Source: Bacillota bacterium
Lineage (GTDB): Bacteria > Bacillota > Clostridia > Christensenellales > Aristaeellaceae
Length of the DNA: 64,000 nt
Assembly (NCBI GenBank): GCA_023411375.1
Contig: JAEYOW010000037.1
Location: 81,691-145,690, forward strand
Reading direction: 5' to 3'
The stretch's first letter is position 1. Each line of letters begins with the position of its first letter. Position numbers and translations under genes: made by a program. Shown one piece after another: positions 26,407 to 34,371 of the stretch. The notes beneath the pieces were generated by a model. The model ran no database searches. It was not told where the DNA came from and was given only the letters and a program-made list of their open reading frames with translations.

Positions 26407-26868
26407 ATGCAACTTCACTTTGAAACCGCCGCGGCGCATAACAGCGGGGCGCTGCTTTCGCTGCGCCCCGCCGACGGCCAAGCCGGCTTTGTGGAAAGCG
26501 TCGCCCAATGCCTTGCGGAGGCCGCCGAACTGGATTGGTGGCGGCCTGTTGGCATTTACGACGGCGATACGGCCGTGGGCTTTGCCATGTATGGCCTTTT
26601 TATAGACGAGGAGCCAGGCGGCAGGGTCTGGCTGGACCGGTTGCTCATCGACGCCCGCTTTCAGGGCAGAGGCTACGGCTCGGCTGCTTTAAGCGGCCTG
26701 CTTGCACGCATCCGGGACGAGTATCACCCCCCGCGCGTATACCTGAGCGTCGTTAAGGGAAACAGCGCCGCGACCGCGCTATACCGCAAATTCGGCTTCC
26801 GTTTCAACGGCGAAAAGGACATCCATGGCGAGGACGTAATGGTACTTAGCCTCGCGCGGCCTCAGTAG
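26407..26868 (+). CDS. GNAT family N-acetyltransferase (spermidine acetyltransferase-like)
   Basis: This 153-residue acetyl-CoA-dependent acyltransferase resembles the PaiA/BltD/SpeG group. The pyrophosphate-binding loop is DARFQGRGYGSAAL, and the C-terminal ALYRKFGFRFNGEKDIHGED resembles spermine/spermidine acetyltransferases. The start has AAAGAGGG a little far upstream. It is alone, converges on udk and ends 8 nt from it. The substrate assignment is tentative. Confidence 0.85.
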   Translation: MQLHFETAAAHNSGALLSLRPADGQAGFVESVAQCLAEAAELDWWRPVGIYDGDTAVGFAMYGLFIDEEPGGRVWLDRLLIDARFQGRGYGSAALSGLLARIRDEYHPPRVYLSVVKGNSAATALYRKFGFRFNGEKDIHGEDVMVLSLARPQ

Positions 26869-26876
26869 CTCGCGCG

Positions 26877-27488
26877 CTATTTGCATCCCAGCTCGTCGCG
26901 CACGTATCCGGCCAAAATGTCCACGATTCGCGCGTTGCGTCCGCCATGGGCCACAATAACGTCCGCAAGCTCGATATAATTACGGATATGCTTGTCATAC
27001 ATCGGCTTAACGGTGCTTAGATACTGCACGGAAATGTTATCGATGCTGCGGCCGCGCTCGTTGATATCGCGCGTGATTCGCCGTAGCAGGCAGATGTCCG
27101 GTTCCACGCTCATATACAGCTTCAGGAACATCAGCTCGCAGAGCCGTTCATCATAAAACACGTGAATGCCCTCGATGATCAGCACATCGGCGGGATAAAT
27201 CAGCTCGTCCAAATCGGCGCGGCGGTGCTGGGCGTAATCATAGCGCTTGCGCGTGATGGGCCTGCCGTCCAGCAGCAGCTTGATATCCTCCAAAAACAGG
27301 TCGTGGTCAAAAATCTCCGGCTCGTCATAGTTGAGCAGGGAGCGCTCCTCGAACGTGAGGCTTGGGTGGTCGCGATAATAGCAATCGTGGTTGATTACCG
27401 TGCAGCCGTTTCCGATGGCGCGGCATAGCTCGTCCGCCAGCGTGCTTTTTCCGCTGCCACTGGCGCCGCAGATTCCGATAACCAGCAT
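26877..27488 (-). CDS. udk: Uridine kinase family protein
   Basis: This 203-residue kinase should phosphorylate uridine and cytidine in pyrimidine salvage. The Walker A motif is GICGASGSGKSTLAD at the N-terminus, followed by INHDCYYRDHPSLTFEERSL, the phosphoribulokinase/uridine kinase signature YDYAQHRR and IIEGIHVFYDERL. AAAGGGGA precedes the ATG, and a near-consensus promoter lies at 27515-27543. Length and motifs fit Udk; phosphoribulokinase is unlikely in this organism. Confidence 0.92.
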   Translation of the reverse strand: MLVIGICGASGSGKSTLADELCRAIGNGCTVINHDCYYRDHPSLTFEERSLLNYDEPEIFDHDLFLEDIKLLLDGRPITRKRYDYAQHRRADLDELIYPADVLIIEGIHVFYDERLCELMFLKLYMSVEPDICLLRRITRDINERGRSIDNISVQYLSTVKPMYDKHIRNYIELADVIVAHGGRNARIVDILAGYVRDELGCK

Positions 27489-27514
27489 GCTTTCGTCCCC
27501 TTTGATTTTTTACT

Positions 27515-27543
27515 ATCATATCGGACCTCCTGTTCGCTGTCAA
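27515..27543 (-). promoter_or_regulatory. Promoter of udk
   Basis: On the minus strand, TTGACA (27538-27543), a 17-bp spacer and TATGAT (27515-27520) form a near-consensus sigma-A promoter, with a start about 20 bp before the udk ATG. Confidence 0.82.
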
Positions 27544-27634
27544 GCATAAAGCGACAAAAAAGAACCTCTTTCGGTTTTTTCAGCGTCCGTTGGGCGGGCT
27601 TTTACCGCATTTTACCGCACGCTGAAAGAAAGCC

Positions 27635-27663
27635 TTGACTTTCCCGCACCGCTCCCCTATAAT
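27635..27663 (+). promoter_or_regulatory. Promoter of the tyrosine T-box operon
   Basis: TTGACT (27635-27640), a 17-bp spacer and TATAAT (27658-27663) give a strong sigma-A promoter whose transcript begins about 27670, directly before the T-box leader. Confidence 0.85.
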
Positions 27664-27669
27664 ACCCTG

Positions 27670-27931
27670 TACAGGCAATGACGGGACCAAGTAGCCACGG
27701 CATGCGCGCCTCAAGAGAGCCTTCGGCCGGTGTGAGAAGGCGGCGGCGGCTTTGGCGAATACCTCCCCAAGCCCGGCCGTGAAAAAGACAGTAGCGGCTT
27801 GACGGCGCGCCGTTTACAGCGCAGGGGTCTGTTTGGACCCGTCAAGGGTATGGACCGCAAGGCCATGCCGTACGGAAGTGGTACCGCGATGATTTTCGCC
27901 TTCCCCCATATGGGGCGAGGGCGTTTTTCAT
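27670..27931 (+). ncRNA. T-box leader, tyrosine specifier (TAC)
   Basis: This tRNA-sensing leader controls transcription by binding uncharged tRNA. Stem I begins with the AGAGAGCC element at 27714, contains the GGTGTGAGA bulge, and presents GGCGAATACCTCC, where TAC at 27760-27762 is the specifier codon for tyrosine. The T-box sequence GTGGTACCGCG is at 27878-27888, with the TGGT that pairs with the tRNA 3' end. A competing terminator (27897-27928; CGCC...GGGCG followed by TTTTT) comes next. The downstream aminotransferase and tyrS agree with tyrosine sensing. Confidence 0.93.
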
Positions 27932-27968
27932 ATTCCAGGGCCTTTCCAGAATGAAGGAGGTTTTTCGT

Positions 27969-29159
27969 ATGATTCCAGAGGGTCTTTCCTTCGCTTCCCG
28001 CTTTGATAAAGTAACGGGCAGCGCTATCCGCGAGATTTTCAAGGTGCTCGGCCGTCCCAATATGATCAGCTTTGCGGGCGGCAACCCCTCCATGGACGCG
28101 CTGCCCGACGCGCAATGCGCCGATATCGCCCGCGATGTTCTGCTTTCCGACGGCAAGCGGATTTTGCAATATGGAGCGACCGAGGGTTATCCGCCTTTTC
28201 TGGAAAGCCTTATCAATTATCTGGGAAGCCAGTACCGCTTTAAGGTCGGCAGGGACACTGTGCTGCCCACCACGGGCAGCACCTCCGGAATGGATCTTTT
28301 GTGCAAGGCGCTGCTGAACCCCGGCGACACCGTGCTGGTGGAAAGCCCGACCTTTCTTGGCAACATGCAGACGCTCAACCTCTATCAGGCCCATTTGGTT
28401 GCAGTGGAAAGCGACGATGACGGCGTAATGCTTGACAGGCTGGAGGCGGCGGTTCAGGCGCACCATCCCAAGCTGCTCTACATCATTCCCACGTTCCAAA
28501 ATCCCTCCGGGCGCACGCTGGCGCTTGAGCGCCGCGCGCCCATCGCTGAGATGGCCGCAAAATACGGCTTCCTCGTCGTGGAAGATGATCCGTACCGTGA
28601 TTTGCGCTATACAGGCCAGACGCTACCGCCTATCAAGGAGTTTGATAAAACGGGGCATGTGGCCTATATGGGCAGTTTTTCCAAAATCATCAGCCCGGGC
28701 CTGAGGGTAGGCTATCTTGTGGCACAGGCGGATATTCTGCGAAAATGCACTATTGGCAAGCAGGGCGCCGATCTGCACACGCCCAACCTCAATCAAGCCA
28801 TCGTGGATCAGTACCTCAGGCGCGGGCTGCTGGAGCCCCATATCCGGAGCGTGCTGCCCGCCTACCGCGAGAAGCTGGAGCTGATGCTAAAGGAGCTGGA
28901 GGCGTTCCCGACGGGTACCCGTTATGCAAGGCCCGAGGGCGGCTTGTTTGTGTTTGTGGAAATGCCGGACGGCGTGAACGCGACTGAAATGTTCAGCGAG
29001 GCTGTGGAGGCGGGCGTGGCCTATGTGCCGGGCACATACTTCTACCCGGACGGCGGACACCACAACACGCTGCGCCTCAACTTCAGCAATTCGACCCCGG
29101 AACAGATCGCAAAGGGTATGGCCGCCCTGCGGGAGCTGTTTAAAAAGCGCATGGCGTAA
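27969..29159 (+). CDS. PLP-dependent aminotransferase (probable aromatic amino acid aminotransferase)
   Basis: This 396-residue fold-type I aminotransferase of the MocR/LysN-like class I/II group has the PLP Lys239 in GSFSKIISPGLRVGYL and conserved GATEGYPPFLESL, PTFQNPSGRTLAL and VVEDDPYRDLRY. The start at 27969 has GAAGGAGG 8 nt upstream; the leader's terminator is just before it. Control by a tyrosine T-box together with tyrS argues for transamination of 4-hydroxyphenylpyruvate/tyrosine, though 2-aminoadipate and branched-chain transaminases of this family look similar. Confidence 0.88.
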   Translation: MIPEGLSFASRFDKVTGSAIREIFKVLGRPNMISFAGGNPSMDALPDAQCADIARDVLLSDGKRILQYGATEGYPPFLESLINYLGSQYRFKVGRDTVLPTTGSTSGMDLLCKALLNPGDTVLVESPTFLGNMQTLNLYQAHLVAVESDDDGVMLDRLEAAVQAHHPKLLYIIPTFQNPSGRTLALERRAPIAEMAAKYGFLVVEDDPYRDLRYTGQTLPPIKEFDKTGHVAYMGSFSKIISPGLRVGYLVAQADILRKCTIGKQGADLHTPNLNQAIVDQYLRRGLLEPHIRSVLPAYREKLELMLKELEAFPTGTRYARPEGGLFVFVEMPDGVNATEMFSEAVEAGVAYVPGTYFYPDGGHHNTLRLNFSNSTPEQIAKGMAALRELFKKRMA

Positions 29160-29191
29160 TGCCAGGCATTGATAGAAAAGGAGAGAACACC

Positions 29192-30415
29192 ATGCATGTA
29201 CTGGATATGCTCAAGGAGCGCGGGTTTGTCGCTCAGGTCACGTTTGAGGAGGACCTATACAAGGCGCTGGAACGCGAGCCCATGACCTTCTACCTGGGTA
29301 TCGATCCCACGGCCGACAGCCTTCACGTGGGCCACTTTATGCCCATCATTATGGCCAGCCACCTTCAAAAAGCCGGACACAGGCCTATCATCCTCTGCGG
29401 CGGCGGTACCGCCATGATCGGCGACCCCAGCGGCAAAAGCGATTTGCGCAGGATGATGACCAAAGAAACCATTGCGGGAAACGTCGCCGCCATCCAGAAT
29501 CAGCTTTCCCGGTTTATGGAGTTCGGCGACGGCAAGGCCATGATGGTCAACAACGCCGACTGGCTATTATGCCTTAACTACATTGATTTTCTGCGCGAGG
29601 TTGGCTCGCTGTTCAGCGTCAACCGGATGCTGACGGCCGAGTGCTACAAGCGCCGTCTGGAATGTGGCCTCACCTTCCTGGAGTTCAACTATATGTTGAT
29701 GCAGAGTTACGACTTTTTGCAGCTGTTTAAAAACCATGGCTGCCGCTTGCAGATCGGCGGAGACGACCAGTGGAGCAATATGCTCTCCGGCGCGGACCTC
29801 ATCCGCCGAAAGGAGCGCGAGGACGCCTTTGCGCTGACGTGTAAGCTGATTATGACGCACGATGGCAAGAAGATGGGCAAAACCGAAAAAGGCGCATTGT
29901 GGCTGGACCCCGCGCGCACCACGCCCTACGAGTTCTACCAGTACTGGCGCAACGTGGCCGATCAGGACGTGGAGCGCTTCCTGGGCCTGCTCACCTTCCT
30001 GCCAATGGACGAGGTACGCCGGCTGGGCGCGCTGCGCGATCAGCAAATCAACGAAGCCAAGCGCGTGCTGGCCTTCGAAATCACAAAAATGATTCATGGC
30101 CAGGAGGAAGCGGAGAAGGCGCAGGACGCCGCGCAAGCCCTGTTTGCCGGCGGCGGCGCCAGCGAGAGCATCCCGACCTGCGAAGTAAACGCCGCCATGC
30201 TTGCCGAGGATAACCGGCTGACGAGCCTTTTGGCCACCTGCGGGCTGTGCGCAAGCCGCGGCGAAGCCCGCAAGATGGTGCAGGCGGGCGCGGTACTGGT
30301 GGGCGAAACCAAAGCCACCGATATCGAAATGCGTATCGAGCCCGAAATGATCGGAGCGGACGGGCTTTTGCTGCGCAAGGGCAAGAAGAACTACTGCCGC
30401 CTGATTCTGAAATAA
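29192..30415 (+). CDS. tyrS: Tyrosyl-tRNA synthetase
   Basis: TyrRS charges tRNA-Tyr. This 407-residue class I enzyme has GIDPTADSLHVGHF (HIGH-type motif), the tyrosine-binding region FLEFNYMLMQSYDFLQL and QIGGDDQWSNM, the KMSKS-type motif KMGKT at 227-231, and a C-terminal S4 RNA-binding domain (CASRGEARKMVQAGAVLVGE). AAAGGAG is 8 nt before the ATG at 29192. It is co-transcribed with the aminotransferase under the tyrosine T-box. Confidence 0.96.
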   Translation: MHVLDMLKERGFVAQVTFEEDLYKALEREPMTFYLGIDPTADSLHVGHFMPIIMASHLQKAGHRPIILCGGGTAMIGDPSGKSDLRRMMTKETIAGNVAAIQNQLSRFMEFGDGKAMMVNNADWLLCLNYIDFLREVGSLFSVNRMLTAECYKRRLECGLTFLEFNYMLMQSYDFLQLFKNHGCRLQIGGDDQWSNMLSGADLIRRKEREDAFALTCKLIMTHDGKKMGKTEKGALWLDPARTTPYEFYQYWRNVADQDVERFLGLLTFLPMDEVRRLGALRDQQINEAKRVLAFEITKMIHGQEEAEKAQDAAQALFAGGGASESIPTCEVNAAMLAEDNRLTSLLATCGLCASRGEARKMVQAGAVLVGETKATDIEMRIEPEMIGADGLLLRKGKKNYCRLILK

Positions 30416-30418
30416 GCC

Positions 30419-31063
30419 ATGAAGGGTTACAAAACGCTGCTCACCTGTGCCAGCGACGAGTTTATCATCAACAAAAGCCGGTTCATCGGCCACGCCTCGC
30501 CGGTTACAACCGTCGAGGAAGCGCTTGGGTTTCTGGACGGGGTTCGGCAAAAGCACCGGGACGCCACGCACAACTGTTACGCCTACATCATCGGCCAAAA
30601 CGCGGGCATCATGCGCTACAGCGACGATGGCGAACCGGGCGGCACGGCAGGCATGCCCATCATCGAGGTGATGAAGGCGCGCGGAGTGGTTGACTGCGCC
30701 GTGGTAGTGACGCGATATTTCGGCGGCGTGCTGCTGGGCGCGGGCGGGCTTGTGCGCGCCTACTCCCACGGCTGCGCGATTGCGCTGGACGCCGCGCGCG
30801 TATGTGAGATGCACCCCACCCAGCGCTGGATGTGCGAGGTCGCTTATCCCTTGTGGGACAAGGTTCAGCACACCCTAAAGGCGCTTCCCGTCCGGCTGGA
30901 GGATACGGAGTTTACCGCCTCGGTCGTGTTCAGCGTTTCCGTAAAGGAGGCGGACGCCGTGACTGTGAGCGCCGAGCTTACGCGCGTGACGGACGGTAAG
31001 GTGGAAATGCTGCTGGAAGATGAATCCTATTCGCCATGGGAGGAACTTCCAAGGGACGGATAG
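30419..31063 (+). CDS. yigZ: YigZ/IMPACT family protein
   Basis: This 214-residue protein belongs to the UPF0029/IMPACT family, whose eukaryotic members regulate translation; the bacterial role is unclear. The conserved block SRFIGHASPV, HNCYAYIIG, RYSDDGEPGGTAGMPI and VVTRYFGGVLLGAGGLVRAY is intact, followed by the C-terminal ferredoxin-like domain. It starts 3 nt after the tyrS stop codon with no distinct ribosome site, so it depends on reading from tyrS. A terminator follows at 31103. Confidence 0.92.
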   Translation: MKGYKTLLTCASDEFIINKSRFIGHASPVTTVEEALGFLDGVRQKHRDATHNCYAYIIGQNAGIMRYSDDGEPGGTAGMPIIEVMKARGVVDCAVVVTRYFGGVLLGAGGLVRAYSHGCAIALDAARVCEMHPTQRWMCEVAYPLWDKVQHTLKALPVRLEDTEFTASVVFSVSVKEADAVTVSAELTRVTDGKVEMLLEDESYSPWEELPRDG

Positions 31064-31102
31064 GCGTAAACCCAAACGCGGGCAGGGCGTGAAAGCGGCA
31101 CT

Positions 31103-31137
31103 AAAAAGGACAGGTTTTGGCATACCTGCCCTTTTTT
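31103..31137 (+). terminator. Terminator of the T-box/tyrS/yigZ operon
   Basis: A 13-bp stem with one A-C mismatch, AAAAAGGACAGGT against ACCTGCCCTTTTT, ends in six T. Confidence 0.88.
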
Positions 31138-31140
31138 GCA

Positions 31141-31169
31141 TTGACGTTTTTCCACTGCCGGGCTATCAT
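31141..31169 (+). promoter_or_regulatory. Promoter of sdaAB-sdaAA
   Basis: TTGACG (31141-31146), a 17-bp spacer and TATCAT (31164-31169) lie right after the previous terminator and about 80 bp before the sdaAB start codon. Confidence 0.75.
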
Positions 31170-31250
31170 ATGAACGAATACACTTTGAAATCCGCGCGGA
31201 TGTGCGGTATGCTTAATAGCGCACGTCCACGACGCTTGAGGGAGGCTCCC

Positions 31251-31928
31251 ATGGACCTGTTCGACATCATCGGCCCTGTGATGATCGGGCCCAGCTCGTC
31301 GCACACGGCGGGCGCGGCACGCATCGGCAAAATTACGCGCATGCTTCTAAACAGCAGACCCGTCCATGCGCGCATCGGTCTGTATGGCTCGTTTCAAAAA
31401 ACCTATCAGGGCCACGGTACCGACAAGGCGCTTGTCGGCGGGCTTTTGGGCATGGACGTGGACGACCTGCGCCTGCGCGACAGTCTCCGGCTGGCCGATG
31501 AGGATGGGCTTGACTATTCGTTTTACAAAGCGGAAATACGCGGCGCGCACCCCAATACCGTCGTGCTGGACGTGGACGGCGCGGACGGGCGGCATATTCA
31601 GGTTGTGGCCGCGTCTGTGGGCGGCGGCGAAATCGTCGTCAAATCCATCGATGGGCTTGAAGCAGGCTTTTCGGGACATGAAAACACGCTTGTCATCACC
31701 CACCACGACACGCCGGGCATGATTGCCAGCATCAGCGGCGAATTGGCCGCCAGCAGGCTAAATATTGCCACCATGCGCGTTTTCAGGCGTTCGGCCGGCG
31801 GCGAGGCCATGGTGGCGCTGGAGCTGGACGGCGCGGCGGAGGCGGACGTGCTTTCGCGGCTCGGCGGCCTAAAGGGCGTTTACCACGTGGCCTATTTGGC
31901 GGCAAGAAAAGAGGAGGCGCTGGGATGA
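31251..31928 (+). CDS. sdaAB: L-serine dehydratase, iron-sulfur dependent, beta subunit
   Basis: This is the smaller subunit of the oxygen-sensitive enzyme that deaminates L-serine to pyruvate. The 225-residue protein begins MDLFDIIGPVMIGPSSSHTA, the family's hallmark, and ends in an ACT domain (LVITHHDTPGMIASISGELA). The start at 31251 has GGGAGG upstream; the frame extends upstream past the promoter and is rejected. It overlaps sdaAA by 4 nt. It suggests fermentation of serine by an anaerobe. Confidence 0.95.
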   Translation: MDLFDIIGPVMIGPSSSHTAGAARIGKITRMLLNSRPVHARIGLYGSFQKTYQGHGTDKALVGGLLGMDVDDLRLRDSLRLADEDGLDYSFYKAEIRGAHPNTVVLDVDGADGRHIQVVAASVGGGEIVVKSIDGLEAGFSGHENTLVITHHDTPGMIASISGELAASRLNIATMRVFRRSAGGEAMVALELDGAAEADVLSRLGGLKGVYHVAYLAARKEEALG

Positions 31929-32767
31929 GAACGGTAGGCGAGCTTTTGGGTGTTTGCGCGAGAGACGGCCTTACCCTTGGCGCCGCAGCGTTGCGTTGGC
32001 AGGCCGGAGAAGACGGAAAGAGTGAAGACGCGGTATTTGCCAGGATGGAGGCCCGCCTCCGGGTGATGCGCGAAAGCGCCCAAGCCGGATTATCCGCCAC
32101 GATGCGCTCCGTTTCCGGCATGGTAGGCGGACAGGCCGCCAAAATGATTGCGCCCGGACAATCAGGGCGCTTTGGCCCTTTGGGCAAGGCGTGCGCCTAT
32201 GCGCTTTCCATTGCGGAGTGCAACGCGTGCATGGGTAAGATCGTCGCCACGCCCACGGCTGGCAGCTGCGGCATTTTGCCCGGCGCGCTGCTGGCCGCGC
32301 AGGAGGATGCGGGCTTTTCAGACGCAGAGCTGGTGTCTGCGCTGTTCGCGGCGGCGGCCGTCGGACGGGTTATCGCGCTGCAAGCCACCATCAGCGGAGC
32401 CGAGGGCGGCTGCCAGGCCGAATGCGGCGCCGCGGCGGGCATGGCCGGCGCGGCGCTTACGCAGCTTTATGGAGGCACGCCCATTCAGGCGTGCGACGCG
32501 TGCGCGTTTGCGCTGATGAATATGATGGGACTGGTTTGCGACCCGGTGCACGGGCTGGTGGAGGTGCCCTGTGTGTACCGAAATGTTGGAGGCGTGTCTC
32601 AGGCTCTCGCCGCAGCGCAGATGGCGCTGTGCGGCATATCCTGCCCCATACCCTGCGACGAGGTTATCCACGCCATGAAGGAGGTGGGCGACGCGCTGCC
32701 CCCAAGCCTGCGGGAAACCGGCGATGGCGGCTGCGCCGCCTGCCGAAGCGTGTGCGCGGGGCGCTAA
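31925..32767 (+). CDS. sdaAA: L-serine dehydratase, iron-sulfur dependent, alpha subunit
   Basis: This is the catalytic subunit carrying the labile [4Fe-4S] cluster. The 280-residue protein contains GMVGGQAAKM, CNACMGKIVATPTAGSCGIL, the Cys-containing GAEGGCQAECGAAAGMAGAA, and CDPVHGLVEVPCVYRN with cluster ligands. Its ATG overlaps the sdaAB stop codon, so the two subunits are translationally coupled. Two hairpins without a clear T-run follow the gene. Confidence 0.95.
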   Translation: MRTVGELLGVCARDGLTLGAAALRWQAGEDGKSEDAVFARMEARLRVMRESAQAGLSATMRSVSGMVGGQAAKMIAPGQSGRFGPLGKACAYALSIAECNACMGKIVATPTAGSCGILPGALLAAQEDAGFSDAELVSALFAAAAVGRVIALQATISGAEGGCQAECGAAAGMAGAALTQLYGGTPIQACDACAFALMNMMGLVCDPVHGLVEVPCVYRNVGGVSQALAAAQMALCGISCPIPCDEVIHAMKEVGDALPPSLRETGDGGCAACRSVCAGR

Positions 32768-32774
32768 GCGTTCA

Positions 32775-32806
32775 TCCTGATGTTTTGGTCCCGAACCAAA
32801 TCAGGA
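32775..32806. repeat. Hairpin identical in its core to the tRNA-Pro anticodon arm
   Basis: TCCTGAT and ATCAGGA enclose TTTGG-TCCCGAA-CCAAA, giving a 12-bp stem with a 2-nt bulge. The 18 bases at 32783-32800 are identical to 9102-9119, the anticodon arm of the tRNA-Pro gene read on the same strand. It may be part of the sdaAA end signal or a relic attachment site. Confidence 0.5.
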
Positions 32807-32830
32807 AACAAACGCTTGCCCGTTTGTTTC
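32805..32830 (+). terminator. Second hairpin downstream of sdaAA (possible terminator)
   Basis: A perfect 10-bp stem, GAAACAAACG against CGTTTGTTTC, has a 6-nt loop. No T-run follows, so termination is uncertain; it may instead protect the mRNA 3' end. The remaining 32831-32939 shows no gene. Confidence 0.4.
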
Positions 32831-32939
32831 TGCATGGTATTGAGCACTTGAATTATTTAAATTATGCTGCGAGCCCGTTACCCGATCACACTGAGCCTGG
32901 ATATGGAATTACAGAGGAAGACACCATTGCGTATCCTCC

Positions 32940-33338
32940 CTATGCCATTGCGTCCAGCACATCCAGCACGTCCGGGTCGCTCCCGTCATATACCAGCACA
33001 AAGCGCAAACCAAAATGCGCGACGCGGCCATATTCGTCCTTGTCGATCAACCCGCTCAAATAATCAGCGCGGTTGCTTTCGTCAAAATAGACGAGCACGG
33101 TTTCTTTGCCGTCAAGCATCAGGCGTTGCCATACGGTCGCGTTATAGATCGGCACCTTTGCCTGCGGGTCCGCGTCCGCCAGCGGCGTGAGCGCGCAGGC
33201 GTATCCACGTTCTTCAAAATGAGAGAGCAGCTTTGCATATAGCTGCTCCTGCGAAGGGTTTTGCTTGCAGCCGCAAAGCAGCAGGGCCGTCAGCAAAAGC
33301 AGGGCCAGAAGGCTGAATTTCTTTTTCAGATCGCGCAT
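32940..33338 (-). CDS. Small hypothetical lipoprotein
   Basis: This 132-residue protein has a basic start (MRDLKKKF), a hydrophobic core and a lipobox ending LLCGC, so it should be lipid-anchored outside the membrane. The start at 33338 has GGGAGG upstream; the frame reaches 33398 without a site. The mature part (EERGYACALTPLADADPQAK and a VLVYFDESNRADYL stretch) matches no family I recognise. It is a single gene facing away from the zinc-ribbon gene, with no obvious functional partner. Confidence 0.75.
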   Translation of the reverse strand: MRDLKKKFSLLALLLLTALLLCGCKQNPSQEQLYAKLLSHFEERGYACALTPLADADPQAKVPIYNATVWQRLMLDGKETVLVYFDESNRADYLSGLIDKDEYGRVAHFGLRFVLVYDGSDPDVLDVLDAMA

Positions 33339-33384
33339 TTGTGTGCCTCCCATGGTTTCATCCGTCACAGTATAGCACATTCCT

Positions 33385-33413
33385 TTGCGTTTCGCCATTG
33401 CCTGTGCTACAAT
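33385..33413 (+). promoter_or_regulatory. Possible promoter of the zinc-ribbon protein gene
   Basis: TTGCGT (33385-33390), a 17-bp spacer and TACAAT (33408-33413) lie 30 bp before the start codon. Confidence 0.5.
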
Positions 33414-33442
33414 AGCGGAAGCTCAAATGAGGAGGGATTTTC

Positions 33443-33655
33443 ATGCGCTGCGGCTGCCCGCACTGCGAGGCTTATATGATCCAATCCGAAACCGGGGGAC
33501 AGGCTTGCGTCTGCCCGGACTGCGGCTATCGATGCAACGCGTGCCTCGGCACCAATACCATCATCAGCCGCGAACAAATAAAAAAGCTCAGGGAGACCGA
33601 ATGGTTCACCCCAAGCTTTGACAGCCCGGCCGGAGACGAAGACGGCGACCGCTGA
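33443..33655 (+). CDS. Small zinc-ribbon-like protein, unknown function
   Basis: This 70-residue protein has seven Cys in paired knuckles (CGCPHC at residues 3-8, CVCPDC and CNAC further on), giving two potential zinc sites, then a short tail with REQIKKLRETEWF. GAGGAGGG precedes the ATG. Its stop codon abuts the mntP stop on the other strand with no terminator between. I do not recognise a characterised family; the fold suggests nucleic-acid or protein binding. Confidence 0.75.
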   Translation: MRCGCPHCEAYMIQSETGGQACVCPDCGYRCNACLGTNTIISREQIKKLRETEWFTPSFDSPAGDEDGDR

Positions 33656-34219
33656 TCACAGCACGCCCAAATGCTCCAGCAGGATTTTGAGGCCAATTAA
33701 AATCAGCACCGCGCCGCCCGCGATCTCGGCCTTTTTCTGAAAACGGTTGCCGAATTTATAACCCACCGCCACCCCAACAAACGACAGGACGAACGTGATG
33801 GACGCAATCAAAAGCACGGCGGGGACGATGTCCATCTTGAGAAAAGCAAACGTGATGCCCACGGCCAGCGCGTCGATGCTGGTAGCGACGGCAAGGATAA
33901 AGAGTTCCTTTAAGTCCAGCTTTGGCTCCACGTCGCAGGCTTCGCCCTCCCCCGTTTCATGAAGAGCGTCCCAGATCATCTTGCCGCCGATATACCCCAG
34001 CAGCACAAAGGCGATCCAGTGATCCACAGGCGTAATATACCTTTCAAACTGCGTGCCCAGAAACCATCCTATCAGCGGCATAACGCCCTGAAACACGCCA
34101 AAAAAAAGCGCGATGACGGCCGCGTGCGCAAGGTTGAGCTTTTTCATGCAAAGCCCTTTGCAAAGCGATACAGCGAACGCATCCATCGAAAGCCCCACGG
34201 CAATCAAGACCAGTTCCAT
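33656..34219 (-). CDS. mntP: Manganese efflux pump MntP
   Basis: This 187-residue inner-membrane exporter of Mn2+ has six predicted helices and the two family repeats, each with a helix-embedded Asp: GLSMDAFAVSLCKGL and VATSIDALAVGITFAF. The start is ATG 34219 (MELVLIAVG) with GAGGTG 7 nt upstream; TTG 34222 is also possible. A strong promoter lies at 34284-34312. No yybP-ykoY manganese riboswitch motif is seen in the leader. Confidence 0.94.
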   Translation of the reverse strand: MELVLIAVGLSMDAFAVSLCKGLCMKKLNLAHAAVIALFFGVFQGVMPLIGWFLGTQFERYITPVDHWIAFVLLGYIGGKMIWDALHETGEGEACDVEPKLDLKELFILAVATSIDALAVGITFAFLKMDIVPAVLLIASITFVLSFVGVAVGYKFGNRFQKKAEIAGGAVLILIGLKILLEHLGVL

Positions 34220-34283
34220 CAAAAAACACCTCGGTATCTTTCATCCGTTCGTCCGCGACGATATTTGGAAGGATAAGGATTTC

Positions 34284-34312
34284 ATTTTAGCTTATCGCGC
34301 CTGTGCTGTCAA
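34284..34312 (-). promoter_or_regulatory. Promoter of mntP
   Basis: On the minus strand, TTGACA (34307-34312), a 17-bp spacer and TAAAAT (34284-34289) form a strong promoter. The spacer and the upstream flank are covered by the inverted repeat at 34297-34327. Confidence 0.8.
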
Positions 34313-34327
34313 CATTCGCACAGGCGC
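34297..34327. promoter_or_regulatory. Inverted repeat over the mntP -35 region (operator or terminator)
   Basis: A perfect 10-bp inverted repeat, GCGCCTGTGC and GCACAGGCGC with an 11-nt spacer, overlaps the mntP -35 box. Its T-run (TTTTT) is on the plus-strand side, although no plus gene ends there, so an operator role is as likely as termination. Confidence 0.5.
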
Positions 34328-34371
34328 TTTTTCATTTGACCTCACGCGCGGCGCGCTGTTTGGCCGCCGCG

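Noticed and set aside
27550..27582. AAAAAAGAACC...GGTTTTTT as a terminator
   Set aside because: The stem is weak and lies between two divergent promoters with no gene ending there.
29567..30871. Minus-strand open frame of 434 codons over tyrS and yigZ
   Set aside because: It crosses two conserved genes and has shadow-type composition.
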